Positions 41,745-51,884 of a stretch of 64,000 bases of DNA are shown here, one piece after another. Under the pieces are notes generated by a model. The model did no database searches. It saw nothing but the letters and a program-made list of their open reading frames with translations, and had not been told where the DNA came from. The stretch comes from JADGRB01 sp963835825 (lineage in GTDB: Bacteria > Myxococcota_A > Polyangia > Fen-1088), in contig CAWIGZ010000001.1 of the NCBI GenBank assembly GCA_963835825.1, positions 1,612,001-1,676,000 on the forward strand, written 5' to 3'. Every line of letters starts with the position of its first letter. Position 1 is the stretch's first letter. The translations under genes were made by a program, and so were the position numbers.

Positions 41745-42757
41745 TCCGCGTCTCAAGAGCTACGCGCCGCAAGCGGTGCGGCACCTGGCGGCGGCCGGCA
41801 GCGTGATGGTCGCGCGCCAGGCGATGGCCGGCGCGCACACGGGGCACGTCCCGCCGTGGCCGGGGGCGCCCGATCCCGACTTTCACGCCACCTTGGCGGC
41901 GGTCTGGATCTGGGCACGCCACCAGCGGCTGTCGGGGGTGGAGAAGTTCACCGTCGCCCGGACGGCCGCCTGGAATTTTCTGCTCGGGGCGGCGCCGCGC
42001 TTCGTTCCGGACGCCATCGACAGCGCCGCCGACGACGAGGCGGCCTTCGACTGCGCCATGGTCCTGTGGGCCGTCGCCGCCGAGCAGGGGCTGGGGCGGA
42101 TGGACGCGCGCCGACAGGCGGTGGCCGATCGAGCGGCCCGCGTGCTCTCGACGCACCTCGGTGTCCTCGACGATCTGTCGGGGCGCGAGTTCCGCGATCC
42201 CGGGTTCCTGGCGCTGGCGCTCATCGAGTATGCGCGGGCGCTCGACGATCGGGGGCTCCTCGCCAGCGGGCGAAAGTTCGTGGAGCGGGCGTTCGGCATG
42301 AAGGCGCCGGCTCCCTTCGCGGCCGAGCCCGCGCCGACGGGTGGTTTGTTCGATTTTTCTTCCACCACGGCGACCCGGGTGCTGGCGGTGATCGCGGCGG
42401 AAGGAAAGACGCCGTTCGTCGGTGCCTGGCTGCGCGAACGGATCGCGGCGGGGGTTCCGCGGGCCTTCACCCCGCGCCGGCTGGACGAGAACAGCTGGAA
42501 CAGCTGCGTCGCCTGGGCGCTCGGTCGCGCCTACGCCATCGCCACCGACGCCGGTGTTTCTGGAGGGCTACACCGCCATCGTCGACGAGATCGAGCGCCG
42601 GGACCGCGACCACGACGGCGCGCTGGGCCGAGACGCGACGGTCCGGGCGGCCGAGGTGATGCCGACGTTCTATTACGCCCTGGCCGTCGACGCGCTGGTC
42701 ACGCCCGAAAACGCCAGCCTCGGACGGATCGAGGCGGGGAGCGCGCGTGGCCGCTGA
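41737..42757 (+). CDS. Protein of unknown function between coaBC and UDG, one frameshift
   Basis: About 340 residues from ATG 41737. Helix-rich, with many Ala, Arg and Trp residues (AAVWIWARHQRLSG; FLALALIEYARALDD; NSWNSCVAWALGRAYAIA), no signal peptide and no catalytic motif I recognise; an alpha-helical toroid-type fold is possible but unproved. The frame breaks near 42552; the following frame continues VFLEGYTAIVDEIERRDRDHDGAL to TGA 42757. It sits tightly between coaBC and the UDG genes with overlaps at both ends, so all are probably one operon. Function unknown. Confidence 0.65.
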
Positions 42758-42965
42758 CGGCGAAGAGGTGACCGGCCAAACGACAGCGGAGACGCCAGGC
42801 GACCGCGAGGAGCTGCGCACGCTGGTCGCGCAGCTGCGGACCAACATCGCCGCGCGCGGGCGCTCCGGCCTGCTCGGCGTCCCGCTGACGGCAGTCGCGC
42901 CCCCCAAGGCGGCAAGCGGCGGCGGCGTCACCGCCCGCCGAGCCCCCCGCCACCACAAGCCGTGA
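42747..42965 (+). CDS. Small ORF, likely the N-terminal extension of the UDG
   Basis: 72 residues from GTG 42747, overlapping the previous gene by 11 bases. The middle (REELRTLVAQLRTNIAARG, then LLGVPL) resembles the helical N-terminal extension that precedes the core of many deltaproteobacterial family 4 uracil-DNA glycosylases. It ends in TGA 42963-42965, overlapping the UDG start in the next frame. One indel near the junction would fuse the two; it may therefore be part of the UDG gene rather than a separate gene. This is inference. Confidence 0.5.
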   Translation: MAADGEEVTGQTTAETPGDREELRTLVAQLRTNIAARGRSGLLGVPLTAVAPPKAASGGGVTARRAPRHHKP

Positions 42966-43602
42966 CCATGAAACCACTCGACCCCCAAGAAGAAGATCGG
43001 GACCCGGGCGCCCCGCGCGGCGCGGCCGGGCTGCAGCTGGTGCGCGAGGAGCTCGGCGACTGCCAGCGCTGCAAGCTCTGTTCGACCCGCACCAACATCG
43101 TGTTCGGCGTCGGCAACCCCGACGCCCACCTGGTGTTCGTCGGCGAGGCGCCGGGCGCCGACGAGGACGCGCAGGGGGAGCCGTTCGTCGGCAAGGCGGG
43201 GCAGCTCTTGACGAAGATGATCGAGGCGATGGGCTATGCCCGCGGCGACGTCTACATCTGCAACGTCCTCGGTGCCGCCCGCCCGGCAACCGCAACCCCG
43301 AGCCCGACGAGGTGGCCAGCTGCGAGCCGTTCTTGAAGAAGCAGCTGGGCGCGATCCGGCCGCGGATGATCGTGGCGCTGGGGAAGTTCGCGGTGCAGTG
43401 CCTGCTGCGCGACGATGCGCCGATCGGCCGGCTGCGCGGCAACCTCCGCTCTTACGAGGGGATCCCTCTCATGCCGACGTTCCATCCCGCTTATCTCCTG
43501 CGGGATCCCAGCAAGAAGAAGCTGGCCTGGGACGACCTCAAGGCGGTGAACGCCGCCCTGGCCAGCGTCGGGATCTCCCCCCCGCGTCCCCCCGCCCCCT
43601 GA
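42962..43602 (+). CDS. Family 4 uracil-DNA glycosylase, one frameshift
   Basis: Removes uracil from DNA; an iron-sulfur UDG. From GTG 42962 or ATG 42968. Cluster cysteines in CQRCKLCSTR and, after a frame break near 43272, in CRPPGNRNPEPDEVASCEP. Uracil-binding motif GEAPGADEDAQGEPFVGKAGQLL; C-terminal HPAYLLRDP with the conserved His. The break behaves like one missing base (length 3n+2): NVLxCRPP. All family motifs are present once corrected. A pair of palindromic repeats begins 8 bases downstream. Confidence 0.88.
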
Positions 43603-43610
43603 ACGCCGTA

Positions 43611-43731
43611 GCCCGTCGCGGGAGGGTGTGGGAACCCTCCCAGGGTTCCCATGGTGAACGCGTGGGCGGAGCCGAGCTCGGCTCGGCGGAGCCCGTCGCG
43701 GGAGGGTGTGGGAACCCTCCCAGGGTTCCCA
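43611..43731. repeat. Palindromic element, two tandem copies
   Basis: An identical 41-base unit at 43611-43651 and 43691-43731 (80 bases apart), each with GGGAACCCT-ccc-AGGGTTCCC (43630-43650 and 43710-43730) preceded by GCCCGTCGCGGGAGGG. Between them lies the second hairpin type, GCCGAGCTCGGC (43671-43682). It fills most of the 166-base gap between UDG and the lipoprotein gene. It is the same family as the copies in lipA and before queD. Confidence 0.85.
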
Positions 43732-43768
43732 CGCTTGCTGTACCATTACGGCCGCCGTGCCCCCCACC

Positions 43769-44500
43769 ATGGTTCGAGGCGTTGTGCTCCTGGCCCCGTT
43801 GGCGACGTTGCTGGCCCTCGGCTGTGGCGGCTCCGCCGAGGAGCTCTACGAGCGTGGTCAGGCCGCCTTCAAGCAGGGGAAGCTCGAGCCGGCGGCGTCG
43901 GCCCTGGAATCTTTCGTCGCCAAGAGCTGCGGCCCGACCGGCCTGCACGCCCACTGCCGGCAGGCGTACCTCACCCTCGGCCACGTCTACGAAAAACGCG
44001 AGGCGCCCGGCCAGGCCTGGGCGGCGTACGATTCCGCGCTGACCTTCGGCCCGCACAGCGCCGACGAGGCGCTCCAGAGCGATCGCGATCGGATGCGCGA
44101 GCTCCTCACGGCGCAGCAGCAGAAGGAGACGGCGCGCGCGCCGGTCATCATTCGCTTTCGAGACGAGGTGACCGAGGAGTACACGCCGCGCTCGGTGAAC
44201 ATCTGGCTCGACTTCCAGCCGGTCGTCACCAGGGACAAGGACGTCGCCGAGCTGCACAGCCCGGACTTTCGCCGGCTCTACAGCGGGTCGGTCCCGGCCG
44301 GCGAGCACGTCTTGGTGGTCGACATGGCGCACGACTGCGCGCCGGGGGGAGGCGCCCATTGCGCCCGCTCACGGGTTCACAAGGCCTGGCCGTTCAGCGC
44401 CCCCGCGCACACCCCGTCGACGATCGACATCCGCGCCTACGCCCAGAGCGGCGAGGGGGACAACCCGGCGCGCCCCGCGCTCGAGCTCGAGCTTCGGTAG
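43769..44500 (+). CDS. TPR lipoprotein
   Basis: 243 residues from ATG 43769 (GTG 43757 is an alternative). The N-terminal VVLLAPLATLLALGCGG gives a lipobox with Cys 19. Residues 24-100 look like TPR units (LYERGQAAFKQGKLEPAASALESF; AYLTLGHVYEKREAPGQAWAAYDSA). The C-terminal half (about 115-243) is beta-rich with four cysteines' worth of pairing potential limited to two (DCAPGGGAHC) and resembles no family I know. It is probably anchored to the envelope as a scaffold. Its leader consists of palindromic repeats. Confidence 0.7.
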   Translation: MVRGVVLLAPLATLLALGCGGSAEELYERGQAAFKQGKLEPAASALESFVAKSCGPTGLHAHCRQAYLTLGHVYEKREAPGQAWAAYDSALTFGPHSADEALQSDRDRMRELLTAQQQKETARAPVIIRFRDEVTEEYTPRSVNIWLDFQPVVTRDKDVAELHSPDFRRLYSGSVPAGEHVLVVDMAHDCAPGGGAHCARSRVHKAWPFSAPAHTPSTIDIRAYAQSGEGDNPARPALELELR

Positions 44501-44525
44501 CGGACCCTCGGCGGGCGGCCGGCGT

Positions 44526-45740
44526 TCAGCGTGCCGGGCGCGGACTGGTCCCGCCCGCGGGCTTCGCCTCGACGACCTGAACGGGGCCGCCGTCCTGGAT
44601 GGTGTTGCCGAGATCGAGCGCGACGCGGGTGTTGGGCGCGACCCCGCTGACCAGCCGAACGATCTGGCCGTCGTCGCTGGCGACCACGACCGGGTTGTAA
44701 TGGACGTGGCCGGTCTCGTCGACGACGGCCACCGCCGGCTTGTCGTTGCGCGTGACCAGCGCCTCGGCGGGGATCTCGAGCAGCGGCGGGACGCGCACCT
44801 CCAGGGTCACCTGGACGTAGCTGCCGGGGACGATCAGGTGGTCGTCGTTGCTGATGTCGACCTCGGTCAGCATGGTGCGCGTCCGCGGCGAAAGCTGGCC
44901 GCTGGTTCGCGCGACCTTGGCCTGCCGCGACCAGCCGGGACGCTCGGGGACGGTCACGACGGCGCCGTCCCCGGCGTGGACGAACGGCGCGCTCGACTGG
45001 TCGACGTAGACGTAGACGCGCAGCAGGTCCCCCTTCGACACCGACACGATGGGGACGGCGCCGCTCTGGGCGTTGGCGGCGCTCTGGATGAGCGTCCCCG
45101 GATCGGCGAAGCGCGCGCTGATGACGCCGTCGAAGGGCGCGCGGATCACCCGGTAGCCGCGCTGGGTGGCGAGGGCCGACTGGGTGGCGTCGGCCACGTC
45201 GGCGCTGGCCTGCCCGAGCTCCAGCTCCTGCGCCGAGACGACGCCGGCCGGGGCCAGCGCATCGAGGCGCTTGGCGTTCACCCGCTTGTTCCTGGCGTCG
45301 GCCACCGCCGCGCTGTACTGCGCGTCGAGCTCGGGCGCGGTGACCTTGGCGATGAGCTGCCCCTTCTTCACCCGATCACCCTTGTCGACCTTCAGGTCGC
45401 TGAGAAAGCCGGCCACCTTGGCGTAGAGCGTGACCTCGAAGAAGGGCCTGGCTTCCCCCTGCAGCGACAGGTGCCGGATGCTGGAGGCCTGCTTGACCGT
45501 CGCCACCCGGACCCGGGGGCCCAGCTTCACCTCGGCCTCGCGCGACTGCGTGTCGTCGCGCGCTTCCTGGTGGCGATACCGGCCGATCCCGACCACGCCC
45601 AACACGGTGGCGGCGAACGCGACGATCCCGACCAGATAAAAGACCGGGGAGCGCCGGGGCTCGGGTGGCCGGGGCCCGTCGGGGCCGCGCGCAGGCGGCA
45701 GCTCGTCGTCCAGCGGATCGATGGGTCGGGGCGACGACAT
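44526..45740 (-). CDS. RND efflux membrane fusion (adaptor) protein
   Basis: 404 residues from ATG 45740. Periplasmic adaptor linking an RND pump to an outer-membrane channel. One N-terminal membrane helix (FYLVGIVAFAATVLGVVGI, about 35-53); then VRVATVKQASSIRHLSLQGEA, the lipoyl half-motif VAGFLSDLKVDKGDRVKKGQLIAKV, a hairpin (about 130-175), IRAPFDGVISARFADPGTL, the beta-barrel and the C-terminal membrane-proximal domain. Its start overlaps the stop of the pump gene (TGATG), so the two are coupled. Substrate not predictable. Confidence 0.92.
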   Translation of the reverse strand: MSSPRPIDPLDDELPPARGPDGPRPPEPRRSPVFYLVGIVAFAATVLGVVGIGRYRHQEARDDTQSREAEVKLGPRVRVATVKQASSIRHLSLQGEARPFFEVTLYAKVAGFLSDLKVDKGDRVKKGQLIAKVTAPELDAQYSAAVADARNKRVNAKRLDALAPAGVVSAQELELGQASADVADATQSALATQRGYRVIRAPFDGVISARFADPGTLIQSAANAQSGAVPIVSVSKGDLLRVYVYVDQSSAPFVHAGDGAVVTVPERPGWSRQAKVARTSGQLSPRTRTMLTEVDISNDDHLIVPGSYVQVTLEVRVPPLLEIPAEALVTRNDKPAVAVVDETGHVHYNPVVVASDDGQIVRLVSGVAPNTRVALDLGNTIQDGGPVQVVEAKPAGGTSPRPAR

Positions 45741-48700
45741 CAGGCGCGGCTCCCGGAGGGGGCCGGAGCGGCGAGACCTTCCTCGGGCAGTCCTTCTCGC
45801 TCCTCGCTCAAGAACTTCTGCTCCATCACGTGCTTGCTCGGAAGCTTGATCCGCAAGGTGGCGTATACCACGGGGACCACGAACAGCGTCGCGACGGTGG
45901 CCATGGCCAGGCCGCCGATCACGGCGCGGCCGAGCGGCGCGTTCTGCTCGCCCGCCGTCGCCGAGGCCGAGCGCCATCGGGATCATGCCGATGATCATCG
46001 CCAGCGCGGTCATGATGACCGGCCGCAGGCGGGTCCGCCCGGCCTCCAGCGCCGCCTGGAGCGGCGTGACGCCCTCCCTCTCGACCCGCAGATCGTTGGC
46101 GAAGCTGACGAGCAGGATCGAGTTCGAGACCGCGATGCCGACCGCCATGATGGCGCCCATCAGCGACTCGACGTTGATGGTGGTGTGGGTCAGCACCAGC
46201 ATCCAGAGGATGCCGACCAGCGCGCCCGGCACCGCCACCATGATGATGAACGGATCGAGCCACGACTGGAACAGGATGACCATCAGGCAGTAGACGAGCA
46301 ACGCCGCCAGGATGAGGCCGAGCCCCAGCTTCCGGAACGACTGGTTCATCACCTGGTTCTGGCCGCGCAGCGTGATCCGCACGCCGGGCGGCAGCTTGCC
46401 GAGGGCGTCGATCTTCTTCTGGATGTCCGTCGCGACGCTGCCGAGATCGCGCCCCTCGACGTTGGCGCCGACGTCGATCACCCGCTGGACCGTGTAGTGG
46501 TTGATCTGCTCGGGGCTGCCGCCGGGGTGGACCTCGGCGATGCCGCTCAGCATCTGCGTGGGCGCCTCGGGGACCGCGGCCGGCCCCGGGCCGCCGCCGT
46601 TGTTGGTGAGCGGCGTCGCCGCGGTGAGCGGCGTGGCCATCACCTGGTCGACCGACGCCAGCTGCGGCAGCGGCGTCTTGACGACGACGAAGTAGTTCAC
46701 GTTGTTGTGCGGGTTCAGGAAGTACGACGGCGCGACCAGGCCGCTCGACGACAGGGAGACCAGCAGGTTGTTGGCCACGTCGCGCTGGGCGATCCCCGCC
46801 TGCGCCGCGCGCAGCCGGTCGACGTCGACCTTCAGCGCCGGGTAGTCGATCACCTGGACGATGTGCGCGTCGGCGGTGCCGGAGACCTCGGCGACGCCGT
46901 CGCGCAGCCGCCGCGCCAGCTCGTACCCCTTCTGCAGGTCGGCGGATTCGACCTGCAGGTCGATCGGCGACGACAGCCCGAAGTTCAGCACCTGGCTGAC
47001 GATGTCGGCCGGCTGGAAGTAGGCGCTGGCCCCGGGGAAGTCGTGGGTGAGCATGGCGCGGATCCGGCGCATGTAGCCGGCGGTCGGAGCGTGCTCGGGC
47101 TTGAGCGCGATCAGGATCTCCGCGTCCATGGCGCTGACGTTGTCGGTCTGGACGAAGGCCAGGTTGTAGGAGATCGGGATGCCGATCATGGCGTTGATGG
47201 TCTCGATCTCGGCCTTCGGGATGATGGCGCGGATGCCGCTCTCCACCTGCCCGACCAGCTCTTCGGTCCGCTCGATGCGCGAGCCGGTGGGCGCCCGGAA
47301 GTGCAGCTTCATCAGGCCGGCGTCGACCGAGGGGAAGAAGTCGGTGCCGACCACGAACACCAGCCCCAGGCTGGCCAGGCCGACGGCCGCGGCGGTGAGG
47401 ATGGTGAAGCTGCGGTGGTGCAGGGCGACCTCCAGGACGGCGGCGTAGCGCTCCTGGAACCGCTCGAACTTTCGGTCGCGCCAGCGGTTGAAGCGGACGG
47501 CGATCCGCTTCCAGCCGCCCGCCGGCAGCGCCGCGCCCGGCGCGTCGTGGTGCTCGCCGTGCATCAGGAGGCGCGCCAGGGCCGGGACCAGCGTCCGGGA
47601 CAGAAGGTACGAGGCCAGCATCGCCAGCACGACCGAGACGGCCAGCGGCGTGAACAGGAACCGCGCCGGCCCGACCAGCAGCACCACCGGAAAGAAGACG
47701 ATGCAGATCGACAGCGTGGCCACGATGGCCGGGACGGCGATCTGGTGGGCGCCGTCGAGGATGGCGCGGGTCAGCGGCTTTCCCAGCGTGCGGTTGCGGT
47801 GGATGTTCTCGACCTCGACGGTGGCGTCGTCGACCAGCATGCCGATGGCCAGCGCCAGCCCTCCCAGCGTCATGATGTTGATGGTGTGGCCGTAGAGGTT
47901 CAGCCCCACGATGGCCGAGAAGATGGCCAGCGGGATCGAGGTGCTGACGATGACCATGCTCCGCCAGCTGCCGAGGAAGAGGCCGACCATCAGCGAGACC
48001 AGCAGCGAGGAGATGATCGCCTCGCGCACCACGCCGCCGATGGCGCCGCGCACGAACACCGACTGGTCGAAGTCGATCTTCAGCTCGAGGCCGTTGGGCG
48101 CCGCCGCCTTGATCTGCGGCAGGACGTCGCGCACGGCGTCCACCACGGCCAGGGTGGAGGCGTCGGCGTGCTTGAGGATGGCGAGGTACGTGGCCCGCCG
48201 GCCGTTGACGCGGACGATGTTGGTCTGGTCGGCGAAGGCGTCGGAGACCCGGGCGACGTCGCCCAACAGCACCGGCACGCCGTCGACGATCTTGACCGGG
48301 ATGTTGGCGAACTCGGCCACCTCGCTGGGGCTCGAGTTCATGAGGACGTTGTACTCGCGGTTGCCGATGCGGGCGGTGCCGGCGGGGAGGATGACGTTCT
48401 CGCTGTTGAGCGCGCTGACCACGTCGTAAGGGGAGAGCCCCTTGGCGGCGAGCTTGCGCGGATCGATGTCGACGTTGATCTGCCGCTGCTTGCCGCCGAA
48501 CGGGCGCCGGCGTCGAGAGGCCGGGGATGGTGAAGAGCTTCACCCGGATGAAGTTCAGCCCGTAGTCGAAGATCTGCTGCTCGGGGAGCGTCTCGCTGGA
48601 GATGGTGAGCTGCGCGACCGGCACGTTGGAGGCGTTGAACTGGATGATCGTCGGCGGCGTCATCCCGGGGGGCGCGATGCGCAGGATGGTGCTCGTGAGG

Positions 48701-49032
48701 GCGCCGATTTGTGCGATGGCGGCGCCTATATCGGTGCCAGGTTGAAAGTAAATTCTCAGGATCCCGATGCCCGGGATCGACTGCGATTCGATCCGCTCGA
48801 TGCCGTTGACGGTCGTCGAGAAGGCGCGCTCGCTGATGAGGACGACCCGGCGCTCCATGTCCTGCGCGGAGAGGCCCGGATAGTTCCAGACCACCGCCAC
48901 CACCGGGATGTCGATGGCCGGGAAGATGTCGACCACCATGCGGGTGAGCGACAGGATCCCCATCACCAGGATGAGGACGCACATCACGGCGACGGTGTAC
49001 GGCCGCCGCAGCGCCAGCCGGACTATCCACAT
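45740..49032 (-). CDS. RND-family efflux pump, two frameshifts
   Basis: About 1,097 codons from ATG 49032; inner-membrane proton-driven exporter of the AcrB/MexB/CusA type. N-terminal helix and porter start: ALRRPYTVAVMCVLILVMGIL, VVDIFPAIDIPVVAVV. Proton-relay Asp pair in IGMLVDDATVEVENIHRNR. Other family patterns: FFPVVLLVGPARFLFTPLAVSVVLAM (in part), GTDFFPSVDAGL, and TALAMIIGMIPMALG near the end. Frame breaks: base 48501 (extra base between GAA and GGG; corrected PFGGKQRQINVDIDP) and base 45950 (GGG-C-GAG; corrected GGEQNAPLGRAVIGG). The length of 3n+2 fits two insertions. Divergence from CusA or AcrB means the substrate class is open. Confidence 0.92.
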
Positions 49033-49108
49033 CTGACGTACAAGCTGCTCCGGAATCTATTCGACGAACGAGGTTCGTCAAGTGGACAGCGCCCGCCGGG
49101 CGCGCGGC

Positions 49109-49760
49109 CTATCTTCCGGACGTCGCGGTGGTGAAGAGGACGGGGGCGCCGGTGGCGGCGATGATCTGCTCGCGGGCGATTCCCTCGGCGCGGGCGACGC
49201 AGACGAAGCAGTCGCCGCCGACGTCGAAGACGCCGAGGTCGGTGATCACCCGGTTCACGCAGGCGAGCGCCGTCGCGGGGAGCGTCAGCCGGTTGACCAG
49301 CTTGGTGGCGCCGTCCTTCGACGTGTGGTTCTGCAGCACCACCAGCCGGCGGGCGCCGGCGGCCAGATCCATCGCGCCGCCCATCCCGGTGATGAGGCGG
49401 CCGGGGACGGTCCAGTTGGCCAGATCTCCGTTGCAGGCGACCTCCAGCCCCCCGAGGATGGCCAGGTCGATGTGGCCGCCGCGGATCATGGCGAACGACT
49501 GCGCCGAGTCGAACAGGCTGGCCCCGGGCAGCGCGGTCACCGTCTCCTTGCCGGCGTTGATGAGGCGGGCGTCGAGCTCGTCTTCGCGCGGGTAGGGGCC
49601 CATTCCGAGGAGGCCGTTTTCGGACTGCAGGGTCACGTTGGCCGTCGGATCGATGTAGTTCGCCACCTCGGTCGGCATCCCGATCCCCAGGTTGACGATC
49701 TGCCCGGGCCCCACCTCGGCGGCGGCGCGACGGACCATCTGCTCCTTGCGTCCAGCTCAC
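49109..49760 (-). CDS. scoB: 3-oxoacid CoA-transferase subunit B, one frameshift near the start
   Basis: Beta subunit of a succinyl-CoA:3-ketoacid (or acetoacetate) CoA-transferase. GTG 49760, inside a tandem repeat, opens as MSWT; dropping one base at about 49748 (ACG-C-AAG) gives KEQMVRRAAAEVGPGQIVNLGIGMPTEV, the standard family start. Without that correction the gene would begin at ATG 49738. The catalytic Glu is in QSENGLLGMGP; GGHIDLAILGGLEV and TGMGGAMDL follow. About 217 codons, normal length. It is the last gene of the minus-strand catabolic cluster, downstream of scoA. Confidence 0.9.
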
Positions 49761-49830
49761 GCGCGGACCTTCCTGGTTTCGGTCGCGCTCACGCGCGGAC
49801 CATCCTTGTTTTGGTCGCGCTCACGCGCGC
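49755..49830. repeat. 32-base tandem repeat at the scoA-scoB junction, with linked mini-ORFs
   Basis: Units at 49755-49786 and 49787-49818 plus a partial third unit from 49819. Each unit carries TCAC, which reads GTGA on the minus strand. The third holds the scoA stop and a GTG start. From there two 11-residue frames follow (49789-49824, MSATKTRMVRA; 49757-49792, MSATETRKVRA), each ending in TGA overlapping the next GTG, the last being the scoB start at 49760. It looks like a repeated copy of the original GTGA overlap. Confidence 0.8.
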
Positions 49831-50585
49831 CCCCTGCGCGTCCGCGTCGCCTCGGTCAGCTTCTGCCCCGAGCCGCGCGTGGTGCGGTGCTCGATGACGT
49901 CGCGGTGTTCGGGGACCTCGACGATCCGCTTCACGTAGAGACCCGGCAGGTGGACGTCGTCGGGATCGATGACGCCGGTGGGGACCACCCGATCGGCCTC
50001 GACCACCGTCACCTTGGCCGCGGTGGCCATCAGCGGGTTGAAGTTGCGGGCCGTCCGGTAGAAGCGGAGGTTGCCGAACCGATCGGCGACTGCCGCCCTG
50101 ACGATGGCCAGATCGGCGCGCAGCGGCCGCTCGAAGAGGTACTTGCGCCCGTCGATCTCCCGCACCTCCTTCCCTTCGGCGACGACGGTCCCCACGCCGG
50201 TCGGTGTGTAGAACCCGGCGAGGCCGGCGCCGCCGGCGCGGATCCGCTCGGCGAACGTCCCCTGGGGGACCAGCTCGACCTTCACCTTGCCGGAGAGGTA
50301 CTGCTCGGCGAGATCGGGGTTGCCGCCCACGAAGCTGCAGATCACCTGGGCGACCTGGCGGTTCTGCAGCAGCACGGCCAGCCCTTGCCCCTGGTTGCCA
50401 CAGTTGTTGCTGATGATGGTGAGGTTCTTGACGCCGCTGCCGGCAATGGCTTCGATGCAGGACTCGGCGTTGCCACAGAGGCCGAAGCCGCCCGACATGA
50501 TCGTCATCCCGTCGCGCAGGAGGCCGGTCAGGGCCTCGCTCACGGTGCCGTAGAGCTTGTCGCCGGGGTTTCGGGAGTCGCTCAT
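49821..50585 (-). CDS. scoA: 3-oxoacid CoA-transferase subunit A
   Basis: 254 residues from ATG 50585, overlapping the upstream aminotransferase stop (ATGA). Alpha subunit of the CoA-transferase: TIMSGGFGLCGNAESCIEAI, SNNCGNQGQGLAVLL, GTFAERIRAGGAGLAGFYTPTG (in part), NFNPLMATAAKVTVVEAD. With subunit B it activates 3-oxoacids such as acetoacetate with CoA taken from succinyl-CoA. Placement after two aminotransferases and an aldehyde dehydrogenase suggests catabolism of an amino acid or diamine to acyl-CoA. Confidence 0.92.
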   Translation of the reverse strand: MSDSRNPGDKLYGTVSEALTGLLRDGMTIMSGGFGLCGNAESCIEAIAGSGVKNLTIISNNCGNQGQGLAVLLQNRQVAQVICSFVGGNPDLAEQYLSGKVKVELVPQGTFAERIRAGGAGLAGFYTPTGVGTVVAEGKEVREIDGRKYLFERPLRADLAIVRAAVADRFGNLRFYRTARNFNPLMATAAKVTVVEADRVVPTGVIDPDDVHLPGLYVKRIVEVPEHRDVIEHRTTRGSGQKLTEATRTRRGRA

Positions 50586-51884
50586 GCCAGCGCCTCGTCG
50601 AGGGCGCGGCCGAGCTCGAGGAGAGCCGTATCGAGCTCGGCTTCGCTGATCACCAGCGGGGGGGCCAGGTAGAGGAGGTTGTCGCGTCTGTGCATGTGGA
50701 GGTGGTGCTTTCGCAGGGAGGCGCTCAGCTTTCCCATGACGGCGGGGGGCAGCGGGACCTTCGACCGTTCGCCGCGCGGGCCCGGGACGCAGAGCTCGAA
50801 GGCCCACAGCAGACCGAGGCCGCGCGTCTCGGCGACGTACGGGCGGTCGCGGGCGAACGCCGCCAGACGGCCGCCCAGGAACGTCCCCAGCGCCGCCGCC
50901 CGCTCGACGAGCTTTTCGTCGCGCAGGGTCTCGATGGTGGCGACGATCGCCTCGCAGACCAGCGGATGGGCGTAGCTGGTGAGGCCGCAGACCAGCACGT
51001 GCTCGTCGAAGTGGCGCGCGATCTTCTCGCTGACGATGACGGCGCCGCCGGGCACGTAGCCGGCGGTGATCCCCTTGGCCATGGTGAGGAGATCGGGGGT
51101 GACGCCGTCGTGGTCGACGGCGAACCAGCGGCCGGTGCGACCGAACCCGGAGAGCACCTCGTCGGCGATGAGCAGGACGCCGTGGCGATCGCAGATCGCG
51201 CGAATCTTCTTCCAGTAGCCGGGCGGCGGCACGAAGACGCCGTTGGCCCCCACGATCCCCTCGAGGATCACGGCGGCGACGGTCTCCGGACCTTCGCGCA
51301 AGAGCGCCGTCTCCAGATCCTGCGGCGCACTCGTGGGCGCAGGAGGTCGGCTCCTTGCCGAACGGGCAGCGAAAGCAGTACGGATCGCCCATCCGCACCA
51401 CGCCGGGCAGACCGGGCTCGAACGGCTCGCGCCGCGGATCACCCGAAAGCGAGAGCATGGCCAGCGTCGCGCCGTGGTAGCTGCGGGTGCGGGCGACGAT
51501 CTTCTTCCGCCCCGTCACCAGGCGCGCCATCTTCACCGCGTTCTCGTTGGCCTCGGCGCCCGAGAGGCAGAAGAAGGTCTTTTCGAGGCCCGGCGGCGTC
51601 ACCTCCGCCAGCAGCTCCGCCGCCCGCGCCTTGGCCGGGAACACCGCCGTCGGATAGACGAGCAGCCCGCGCCCGGCCGCCTCGGCCAGCGCCCTCTTCA
51701 TCCGCGGGTGGCCGTGCCCGAGGGCGGCATTCCAGGTCATGCTGCCGAGGTCCCACCACGCGGCCCCGTCGGCGGTGGTGAAGCGCGCCCCTTCGCCGCC
51801 GACGATCTCGAGCGGCACCGCGCTCGCCTGGGCGGTCCAGGTGTAAAAGACGCGCGCCGCTTGCTCGTCGCTGAGTGCGCTCAT
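50582..51884 (-). CDS. Class-III aminotransferase 1, one frameshift
   Basis: PLP-dependent aminotransferase, about 434 codons from ATG 51884. N-terminal half: DGAAWWDLGSMTWNAALGHGHP, LSGAEANENAVKMAR (PLP phosphate binding), RTRSYHGATLAML. The frame breaks at about 51322; dropping one base (GCCG-C-AGG) gives ECAEDLETALLREGPETVAAVI. C-terminal half: LIADEVLSGFGRTGRWFA and the PLP lysine in TMAKGITAGYVPGG, then GLTSYAHPL. The family acts on omega-amino groups (GABA, beta-alanine, diamines); the substrate is not certain. Coupled by ATGA to scoA downstream and overlapping the second aminotransferase stop upstream. Confidence 0.88.

Noticed and set aside
44526..48422. Fusion of RND pump and adaptor into one 1,298-residue protein
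   Set aside because: It arises from the +1 error at 45950; the corrected pump frame ends at a TGATG overlap with the adaptor start, the normal arrangement.
44700..48533. Very long open frame on the plus strand opposite the RND pump genes
   Set aside because: Its translation is low-complexity Asp/Arg/Gly/Val-rich, as expected of an antisense frame in GC-rich DNA, while the minus strand encodes clear RND motifs.
49755..49830. Tandem repeat considered as a CRISPR array
   Set aside because: Units are contiguous with no unique spacers, and no cas genes are present.
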